Source: an uncultured Verrucomicrobiota bacterium
Lineage (GTDB): Bacteria; Verrucomicrobiota; Verrucomicrobiia; Opitutales; Opitutaceae
Assembly: GCA_903919625.1 (NCBI GenBank)
Contig: CAIXIZ010000160.1
Coordinates: forward strand, 1-10,735
Length of the DNA: 10,735 nt
Direction: 5' to 3'
The position numbers and the translations under genes were made by a program. This document shows positions 6,502 to 10,735 of this stretch, one piece after another (positions within the stretch are counted from its first letter, which is position 1; every line of letters begins with the position of its first letter). The notes under the pieces were generated by a model that had not been told where the DNA came from, did no database searches, and was given only the letters and a program-made list of their open reading frames with translations.

Positions 6502-7143
6502 TCATGAGTACCGTTCCTCTTTCCAGGGATCGGCGGTGTTGGAGTAGCCGCGCACTTCCCAGAAACCGGGCTTGTCCTCGGCCAGAAACGTGATGCCCCG
6601 GATGAATTTCGCGCCCTTCCAGGCATAGAGCTTGGGGATGATGCCGCGCGCCGGGCCGCCGTGCTCGCGCGGCAGCGGTTTCCCGTCAAAGTGCGTCGCC
6701 ACCAGCACGTCATCATCGAGGCAGGCCGCCAGCGGAACGTTGGTCGAGTAGCCGTCGTAGCCGGTGAAATAGACAAACCGCGCCTCCGCCTTGGGCTGCG
6801 CCAGTTCATAGAGCGTGGTGAACGCCACCCCGCCCCAGCGGCAGTCGTATTTGCTCCAGGTGGTCACGCAGTGAAAATCGCTTATGTCCACGGCTTGCGG
6901 CAGGGCGTTGAACTCCGCCCACGTCAGCCGCACCGGGTGGTCCACCAGTCCGTCCAACGTGAGGGTCCATTCCGACAGCGATATTTCCGGTTTCACCCCG
7001 AGGTCGAGCACCGGAAACCCGGTGGTGAGTTTCTGCCCCGGTGGCAGCCGGCCGGCCGAGGCGACTGGACGCGGGCGCACGCCTTGTGCGACCTGCTTCT
7101 CCGCCCAGCGCTGCTTGGCCTCGATGTAGCGTGCCTTCGACAT
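6502..7143 (-). CDS. cytoplasmic sulfite-oxidase-like molybdopterin oxidoreductase
   Basis: This 213-residue protein contains the molybdopterin-binding domain of the sulfite oxidase/YedY superfamily. Visible motifs are GLVDHPVRLTWAEF (65-78), DFHCVTTWS (89-97) with Cys92 as the expected Mo ligand, GYDGYSTN (128-135), PREHGGPARGIIPKLYAWK (158-176), and the FWEVRGYSNTADPWKEERY ending typical of the short cytoplasmic group. It has neither the Tat signal of MsrP/YedY nor the haem and dimerisation domains of true sulfite oxidases. The substrate and electron partner are unknown for this group. No MsrQ-like membrane partner is adjacent. It converges on the MFS gene with only 16 bp between stops and diverges from the ECF sigma gene. 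A second cysteine, Cys101, lies nine residues after the Mo ligand. Confidence 0.92.
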   Translation of the reverse strand: MSKARYIEAKQRWAEKQVAQGVRPRPVASAGRLPPGQKLTTGFPVLDLGVKPEISLSEWTLTLDGLVDHPVRLTWAEFNALPQAVDISDFHCVTTWSKYDCRWGGVAFTTLYELAQPKAEARFVYFTGYDGYSTNVPLAACLDDDVLVATHFDGKPLPREHGGPARGIIPKLYAWKGAKFIRGITFLAEDKPGFWEVRGYSNTADPWKEERYS

Positions 7144-7216
7144 GCCGGGCAGTTTGTCTTCGGCCTTCGGTTAGGCAAGCAGCGCCCGTCAAAATTCCGG
7201 CTCCCTCCGGTGTTGC

Positions 7217-7229
7217 GGGAATAATTCCC
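7217..7229. promoter_or_regulatory. 13-bp palindrome in the divergent sigma / molybdoenzyme promoter region
   Basis: GGGAAT-A-ATTCCC is a perfect 6-bp inverted repeat with a 1-nt centre, ending 21 bp before the sigma factor ATG. It is the only notable A/T-containing symmetric site in the 107-bp divergent gap. The included AATAAT could serve as a -10 box, but no matching -35 lies 16-18 bp upstream. It may be an operator or part of an autoregulated promoter. Confidence 0.35.
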
Positions 7230-7250
7230 TCCCCCAACCCTCCCACTGCC

Positions 7251-7796
7251 ATGCCGGACGAGGTTTTCACCCAGCTCGTGGACACTTACCAGGCCGCGCT
7301 CTACCGCTTTGCGCTGAGCCTGGCACGGAACTCAGCCGACGCCAGCGACCTCACCCAGCAGACGTTTTATGTGTGGGCAACCAAGGGCTCTGCCTTGCGC
7401 GACCACACCAAGGCAAAAACCTGGCTGTTCACCACCCTCTACCGGGAGTTTCTCCGCACGCGCCGCCGGGGTCAGCGCCTCACCGCTTTGGATGATCTGC
7501 CACCGGGCGAACAGGACGTGGCCGACGAGCCCGCCGCTGACCTGGTCGAAAAATTGGACGGAGAAATCGTCCTCATCGCCTTGCAGGAACTTGAAGAGGC
7601 GTTTCGCGTGCCCCTCACTCTGTTTTACCTGCAAGACCTCTCCTATGCCGAAATCGCAGAAATGATCGAGGTCCCCATCGGCACGGTCATGTCGCGGCTC
7701 TCGCGGGGCAAAAGCCAGCTCCGGTCACTCCTCGCTCAGCGCAGCCAGGGCGGGGACATCATCGCGTTTCCACCCGGCCAGCGCAAAACCTCATGA
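7251..7796 (+). CDS. RNA polymerase ECF-type sigma factor
   Basis: This 181-residue sigma-70 family protein has only regions 2 and 4, as in ECF factors. Region 2 covers about 8-75, with YQAALYRFALSLARN, DASDLTQQTFYVWAT and TWLFTTLYREFLRTRRR. Region 4 covers about 108-162, with the helix-turn-helix YAEIAEMIEVPIGTVMSRLSR. The frame is open back to 7041, but ATG 7251 is the start that matches the family and avoids antisense overlap with the molybdoenzyme gene. A 24-nt tract that is mostly C/T precedes it instead of a Shine-Dalgarno sequence. Its stop codon overlaps the next gene's start (ATGA at 7793-7796), so the two are probably translationally coupled. The regulon cannot be read from the sequence; autoregulation from the palindrome-bearing gap is possible. 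Confidence 0.93.
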   Translation: MPDEVFTQLVDTYQAALYRFALSLARNSADASDLTQQTFYVWATKGSALRDHTKAKTWLFTTLYREFLRTRRRGQRLTALDDLPPGEQDVADEPAADLVEKLDGEIVLIALQELEEAFRVPLTLFYLQDLSYAEIAEMIEVPIGTVMSRLSRGKSQLRSLLAQRSQGGDIIAFPPGQRKTS

Positions 7797-8539
7797 AAAC
7801 CCCGGATGCCAAATTTCTCCTGCGTGCGTGCCGGCCCGACGGACGCGACTCCGCCGATCCGCTTTTCGTGGAGGCCCTCGCACAGGCCCGGACAGATCCC
7901 CTTTTGCAAAGCTGGCTCGCCCGCGAACAGGCGGTGGACGCCGCCATCGCCGCCCGGCTCGCCACCATCGCGCCTCCGGCCGGACTGCGTGACGCCATCC
8001 TTGTCGGCGCCCGCGCCAGCCGTCCCCGGCGCGTCTGGTGGCAGAACCCGCTCTGGCTGGCGGCCGCCGCCTGCCTCGCCGTGACACTTTCCCTCTTCAC
8101 CCTCCGGTCCGGTTCCACCGCCAAACCCGCCGCGTCGGTCGCGAACGCCTTTGCGGCGCTCGCGCTGCATGACCTGGCCGCCGACGGAGCCGACCATCTG
8201 GGCCACACCCCTGGCCTCGTCTGGCTGGAGGACCGGCTGGCCGATCCGGCCCACCCGGTCACCGCCGTACTGGCCGGGTTTGGCATCACGCAGCTCGCGC
8301 CGGGCGGATGCCGTGAATTTTCCGCCAGCGGACACCAGGTGTTCGAGCTGTGCTTTGCCCGCGATGGAAAAATGTATCATCTCTACATGGCCAGCCGCGC
8401 AGATTTTCCAGCTGCGGCCGGGCCGACCCCGGTCATCGACACCCAGGCCGCACTCGCCGCCGCCACCTGGTCCGATACCAACAACATCTACGCCGTGGTG
8501 ACCGCCGCCGGTGCGGACGCCCTGCGGAATATCCTGTGA
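7793..8539 (+). CDS. membrane-anchored anti-sigma-like protein
   Basis: This 248-residue protein directly overlaps the ECF sigma gene. Residues 1-80 are cytoplasmic and helical (WLAREQAVDAAIAARL, then PPAGLRDAILVGAR), a layout seen in putative anti-sigma partners encoded after ECF genes. One membrane segment lies at about 85-104, preceded by RRVWW, so the N-terminus should be inside. Residues about 110-248 are extracytoplasmic, with Cys173 and Cys187 in GCREF and ELCFARDGKMYHLYM. The HxxxCxxC zinc-anti-sigma motif is absent; the only N-terminal Cys is Cys13. It probably holds the sigma factor at the membrane until an external signal changes the outer domain, and the cysteine pair could be redox-sensitive. 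The role is inferred mainly from position, topology and overlap. Confidence 0.75.
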   Translation: MKTPDAKFLLRACRPDGRDSADPLFVEALAQARTDPLLQSWLAREQAVDAAIAARLATIAPPAGLRDAILVGARASRPRRVWWQNPLWLAAAACLAVTLSLFTLRSGSTAKPAASVANAFAALALHDLAADGADHLGHTPGLVWLEDRLADPAHPVTAVLAGFGITQLAPGGCREFSASGHQVFELCFARDGKMYHLYMASRADFPAAAGPTPVIDTQAALAAATWSDTNNIYAVVTAAGADALRNIL

Positions 8540-8554
8540 AAACGCGCAGCCGCG

Positions 8555-8576
8555 CTGGCCCGGCCTTGGCGGCCAG
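8555..8576. terminator. possible terminator hairpin between convergent genes
   Basis: CTGGCC (8555-8560) and GGCCAG (8571-8576) pair across a 10-nt loop within the 38-bp gap between the convergent anti-sigma and zinc-ribbon genes. There is no T-run on either strand, so it is only a weak candidate. Confidence 0.3.
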
Positions 8577-8577
8577 A

Positions 8578-9219
8578 TCAGGGCAACGCAGGGGGTTGCG
8601 GTTTGAGCGGATGGCCGCAATGCGGACACATCACGGCCGCTTTTGAAACGGTATGATGGCAGGCCGGGCAGGAGGTGAGCATGGGGTTGTTGGCCGGGGT
8701 ATCTGCCAGGGACAAGGCCACCCCGATTGTCGCGCGCTGCCGGTGATAATAGTACGCCATGCCGCCTTGAAACAAAATCGAAAGCACCGCCACGCTGAGA
8801 TAGGTAAGCTGTATGGTGTGGAGGGCGAATTTTTGCTCCTCTGCCCCCCACCTGCCGTTAAGTGATACGATCATCGACCGCGTCTCAGGCGAAATAAAGC
8901 CGTCGATCCCCTTGATGGCCAACAGGCCAAAGATAATCGCCACATACAACAAAATGACGCTGAGCAAAAACAGTTCGGCCCGCACCAGCCAGTCCATCCC
9001 GCGCGGCTCGCCCTCTTTCAGCAGTTTTACCCCACGCAACTCGCCGACCCCGGCGGCGGCAGCCAGCGCACCGATCACCGCGCCCAGCCAGTCGCCGGAG
9101 GCGGCCGAGATCATCCCACAGCCGCCGGCGATCACGACGACAGATTTTCCTTCCAAATTGGCCAGTCGCAATACCCGGGCGAGGGCCTTCTCCGGTTTCG
9201 ATGGCGGGCGGTTGGACAT
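8578..9219 (-). CDS. membrane protein with C-terminal zinc ribbon, function unknown
   Basis: This 213-residue protein has hydrophobic segments at about 27-58 (Gly/Ala-rich, possibly a helical hairpin), 82-103 and 137-155. A cytoplasm-like tail carries CPAC (184-187) and CPHCGHPL (198-205), a four-cysteine zinc ribbon. I do not recognise a named family. The frame is open upstream to 9405, but ATG 9219 is preferred: the extra 62 residues look non-coding and would overlap the ArsC-like gene start, while a promoter-like pair lies just upstream of 9219. It converges on the anti-sigma gene and diverges from the ArsC-like gene. Zinc ribbons on small membrane proteins often serve protein or nucleic-acid contact, but no role can be assigned. 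Confidence 0.8.
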   Translation of the reverse strand: MSNRPPSKPEKALARVLRLANLEGKSVVVIAGGCGMISAASGDWLGAVIGALAAAAGVGELRGVKLLKEGEPRGMDWLVRAELFLLSVILLYVAIIFGLLAIKGIDGFISPETRSMIVSLNGRWGAEEQKFALHTIQLTYLSVAVLSILFQGGMAYYYHRQRATIGVALSLADTPANNPMLTSCPACHHTVSKAAVMCPHCGHPLKPQPPALP

Positions 9220-9258
9220 CGGCCCGAAGCTAAGGGAAGCCCGGCCACGCGCGAGCCT

Positions 9259-9287
9259 ATTGTGACTCACCCCGACGATGCAGCCAA
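9259..9287 (-). promoter_or_regulatory. sigma-70-like promoter for the zinc-ribbon membrane protein
   Basis: Read on the minus strand, TTGGCT (9287-9282) and CACAAT (9264-9259) are separated by exactly 17 bp. Each matches the consensus at 4 of 6 positions. Transcription would start near 9252, giving a leader of about 30 nt before the ATG at 9219. Confidence 0.35.
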
Positions 9288-9399
9288 CTGACCGGCCTGG
9301 GCTTGCCGCGCCGAACCTACGCCACTGACTGGCGGGATCTGCCCCTGCCGCGATTTTATCCGTGCCGTTCCGGATCATCTGCGGCAAAATCCTGCGCCG

Positions 9400-9771
9400 A
9401 TGCAATCAACCGCCCCCGTCATCCTCTACACCTACGCGAACTGCGACACCTGCCGCCGTGCGGTAAAATGGCTACGGGCGCGCGGCCTCGCGTTTATCGA
9501 AAAACCCATCCGCGATATACCACCCTCGCTCGCCGAGCTGCGGACGATGCTGCGCCACCAGGATGGCCACATGCGAAAATTGTTCAACACGGCCGGCCGC
9601 GACTATCGGGCGCTTGGCCTCGGTGAAAAGCTCGCCGTCATGACCGAATCCGCCGCCCTCGCCCTGCTCGCCGCCAACGGCAATCTCGTGAAGCGCCCCT
9701 TCCTGCTCGGGCCGGATTTCGGCCTCGTGGGCTTTGACCCAACGAGGTGGGCCCAGGTATTTGGAGATTGA
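9400..9771 (+). CDS. ArsC/Spx/YffB-family thioredoxin-fold protein
   Basis: This 123-residue protein has the ArsC-family fold: an opening beta strand, then a redox-type motif with Cys15 and Cys18 (NCDTCRRAVKWL), FNTAGRDYRALGL (62-74) and NLVKRPFLLG (95-104), whose Arg99 corresponds to the conserved anion-binding arginine. Family members include arsenate reductases, the RNA-polymerase-binding redox regulator Spx, and YffB. The CxxC pair recalls Spx, but the rest resembles the generic arsenate reductase family proteins of environmental bacteria. No ars genes are adjacent, so a role in arsenate reduction cannot be claimed. The start at 9400 is the only ATG that gives a full-length fold. It has its own 180-bp upstream gap, divergent from the zinc-ribbon gene. 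No Shine-Dalgarno sequence is seen. Confidence 0.88.
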   Translation: MQSTAPVILYTYANCDTCRRAVKWLRARGLAFIEKPIRDIPPSLAELRTMLRHQDGHMRKLFNTAGRDYRALGLGEKLAVMTESAALALLAANGNLVKRPFLLGPDFGLVGFDPTRWAQVFGD

Positions 9772-9926
9772 GCGGAAATCTATAAATCAACCGGCTTGCG
9801 TTGTTAGTTCACTCCATTGGGCAGTGCCGTCTCCGGCGCAACCTAGCCATTCTCAGAAAAATTCCCGGCCGGGGCTTGCTGAATCGTTAAAAACCATTAT
9901 CCCTCTTCCTCAACCCCGTTACCCCT

Positions 9927-10376
9927 ATGAACACCCCCGTCGCCACGTTGTTGGGCCGGAAGACCTCGTCCGCGCTCCACACCCTCCCGCCGTCGGCCAC
10001 CGTCGCCGCCGCCGTGCACCTGATGAATCAGCACAAGCTCGGCTCCATCCTGGTCCTCAATGGCCGTCGCATTGCGGGCATTTTCACCGAACGCGACGTG
10101 CTCACCCGCGTCATCGGCGCGAATCGCGACCCACATACCACCCCGTTGGACGACGTGATGACCCGCCAGCCCGTGACCGTCTCCCCTTCCGCGACCGTGG
10201 ATGAAGTGATGGAACTCATCACCGGCCGCCGCATCCGCCGCCTGCCTGTGGTGGACGAAGCCGGCGAAATCATCGGACTCCTTTCCATCGGCGACCTGAT
10301 GCGCTGGCTCGTGGACTCGCACCGCGCCGAGGCCGAGCACCTGCGCAACTACATCGGCACCTCCGCGCCGATGTAA
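9927..10376 (+). CDS. two-CBS-domain protein
   Basis: This 149-residue protein is almost entirely a CBS pair (Bateman module): CBS1 at about 6-62, ending GIFTERDVLTRVI, and CBS2 at about 73-130, ending GLLSIGDLMRWLV. The T/S-x-x-D positions that contact adenosine nucleotides (Thr54/Asp57 and Ser120/Asp123) are present in both, so AMP, ATP or similar ligand binding is likely. Stand-alone CBS pairs of this type act as energy or ligand sensors for partner proteins, but no partner is encoded nearby. The 155-bp upstream gap contains a perfect 10-bp palindrome, CCCGGCCGGG at 9864-9873, and a TATAAA at 9781 without a clear -35. The start follows a pyrimidine-rich tract. A hairpin cluster and an intrinsic terminator follow the TAA stop. 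Confidence 0.92.
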   Translation: MNTPVATLLGRKTSSALHTLPPSATVAAAVHLMNQHKLGSILVLNGRRIAGIFTERDVLTRVIGANRDPHTTPLDDVMTRQPVTVSPSATVDEVMELITGRRIRRLPVVDEAGEIIGLLSIGDLMRWLVDSHRAEAEHLRNYIGTSAPM

Positions 10377-10416
10377 TGCAGCGGCGCGCCGCGGCCACGC
10401 CGTTGCGTGAACTCGC

Positions 10417-10436
10417 GCGGGGTGAGGACACCCCGC
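10417..10436. repeat. GC-rich perfect hairpin after the CBS gene
   Basis: GCGGGGTG (10417-10424) and CACCCCGC (10429-10436) pair perfectly over 8 bp around an AGGA loop. It is the middle one of three symmetric sites between 10381 and 10452, the first being the perfect 12-bp palindrome GCGGCGCGCCGC at 10381-10392. Its last two bases are shared with the terminator stem that follows. Confidence 0.55.
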
Positions 10437-10459
10437 CAACCCTTGGGTTGGCCGTTTTC
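10435..10459 (+). terminator. intrinsic terminator of the CBS-domain gene
   Basis: GCCAACC and GGTTGGC pair around CTTG (with an extra possible C-G closing pair), and the stem is followed by CGTTTTC, a short T-run on the plus strand. It lies about 58 bp after the CBS stop. It also contains the stop codon of the short minus-strand ORF, so it would separate the two converging transcripts. Confidence 0.7.
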
Positions 10460-10661
10460 AAGCGGTGAGGGTCGTGTCCACGCGGAGGAGCCGGGTAAAA
10501 TATTCCGGCGTCAGGTCGGGACGTTGGTTGAGCACGAGAAAGTCGTGCGGCGGGACGTCCCCCGGCTGCGGCTGGGCGCCGCGGGGGATGGCGGTGAGCG
10601 GCCGCTGGCCGTTGGGCCGGGCGGCCAGGCGTGGCTGGGCATGGGTGGCGGTGGTGTTCAT
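10458..10661 (-). CDS. short hypothetical protein
   Basis: This is a 67-residue ORF with no recognised family. The N-terminal half is Pro/Ala/Arg/Gln-rich and probably disordered. The C-terminal half (HDFLVLNQRPDLTPEYFTRLL) looks like a folded helix-containing segment, which argues against pure shadow coding. Its stop lies inside the CBS-gene terminator. A GGGAGGGG stretch about 23 nt upstream is too far to be a normal ribosome site, and a 5-bp hairpin lies between it and the start. The competing open frames over this DNA (10270-10713 minus and 10465-10707 plus) give His/Arg/Pro- or Arg-rich sequences typical of shadows. Real but unknown is my best call. Confidence 0.45.
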   Translation of the reverse strand: MNTTATHAQPRLAARPNGQRPLTAIPRGAQPQPGDVPPHDFLVLNQRPDLTPEYFTRLLRVDTTLTA

Positions 10662-10667
10662 GGTGGT

Positions 10668-10682
10668 GGCGGTTTTTCCGCC
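10668..10682 (-). other. small hairpin in the leader of the short ORF
   Basis: On the minus strand GGCGG and CCGCC pair perfectly over 5 bp around AAAAA, ending 6 bp before the ATG at 10661. It could occlude initiation or be chance in GC-rich DNA. On the plus strand the loop is TTTTT. Confidence 0.3.
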
Positions 10683-10714
10683 CCTCCCGCGTCGACCAAC
10701 CGGATGAGGGCAAT

Positions 10715-10735
10715 AAAAAGCCCCTCCGGTGGCAG
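10715..10735 (-). terminator. half of an intrinsic terminator cut by the right edge
   Basis: Read on the minus strand, GCCACCGGAGGGGC (10733-10720) is followed directly by TTTTTATTG. This is the 3' arm and T-run of a strong intrinsic terminator whose 5' arm would lie just outside the window. It predicts a minus-strand gene or RNA ending just beyond the edge. Confidence 0.5.

Noticed and set aside
5198..6547. Long 449-residue plus-strand ORF overlapping the ExuT-like gene
   Set aside because: It is His/Arg-rich with no domain signal, a typical high-GC shadow of the real frame.
7170..7194. Promoter for the molybdoenzyme based on TTGACG on the minus strand (7193-7188)
   Set aside because: No -10-like hexamer lies 16-18 bp downstream, so the -35 match alone is not enough.
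7041..7250. Longer sigma factor frame starting antisense to the molybdoenzyme gene
   Set aside because: The extra residues show no region 2 similarity, and the strongly supported molybdoenzyme gene occupies the other strand.
7736..8851. Long 371-residue minus-strand ORF over the sigma and anti-sigma genes
   Set aside because: It is Gly/Arg-rich, opposite two well-supported genes, and shows no recognisable motifs.
9220..9405. 62-residue N-terminal extension of the zinc-ribbon membrane protein
   Set aside because: Its composition is Arg/Gly/Ser-rich without membrane or domain features, it crosses a promoter-like pair, and it overlaps the ArsC-like start.
10270..10713. 147-residue minus-strand ORF overlapping the CBS gene and the short ORF
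   Set aside because: Its His/Arg/Pro-rich composition and overlap with the CBS coding region and terminator make it a shadow frame.

Overview
The window is GC-rich (coding third positions are mostly G or C) and has the look of a free-living, plant-polysaccharide-using bacterium. The protein families, the near absence of Shine-Dalgarno sequences (C/T-rich tracts sit before the starts instead) and the GTAGG-ended palindromic intergenic repeats suggest Verrucomicrobiota, probably Opitutaceae. The taxonomic call is inference from sequence style and has not been searched.

Left part (1-6485), a hemicellulose locus. The first 17 codons of a gene running off the left edge on the minus strand (1-51) diverge from a plus-strand series of four genes. 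These are a secreted SGNH/GDSL esterase (214-1566), a cytoplasmic GH43 beta-xylosidase (1658-3301), a GPH-family sugar:cation symporter (3555-4976) and an ACS/ExuT-like MFS organic anion transporter (5016-6485). Together they fit use of acetylated (glucurono)xylan: the esterase removes acyl groups outside the cytoplasm, the GPH carrier imports xylosides, the GH43 enzyme releases xylose inside, and the second carrier may take up uronates or another acidic product. The 253 bp between GH43 and its carrier hold two near-perfect palindromic elements of matching design (25-27 bp arms around a 9-nt centre) and a third perfect hairpin. The first element supplies the GH43 stop codon.

Middle (6502-8539). 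A cytoplasmic sulfite-oxidase-like molybdopterin enzyme (minus strand) ends 16 bp from the last transporter gene. It diverges from an ECF sigma factor gene, whose stop overlaps the start of a membrane-anchored anti-sigma-like protein (ATGA overlap).

Right part (8578-10735). Here lie a minus-strand membrane protein with a C-terminal zinc ribbon (product unknown), an ArsC/Spx-family thioredoxin-fold protein, a two-CBS-domain protein followed by a cluster of hairpins including a good intrinsic terminator, and a short unrecognised minus-strand ORF. The right edge cuts through what looks like half of another intrinsic terminator. No tRNA, rRNA, CRISPR array or transposase gene was seen. No wholly new system is evident; the best leads are the palindromic repeat family and the unusual features of the ExuT-like carrier.
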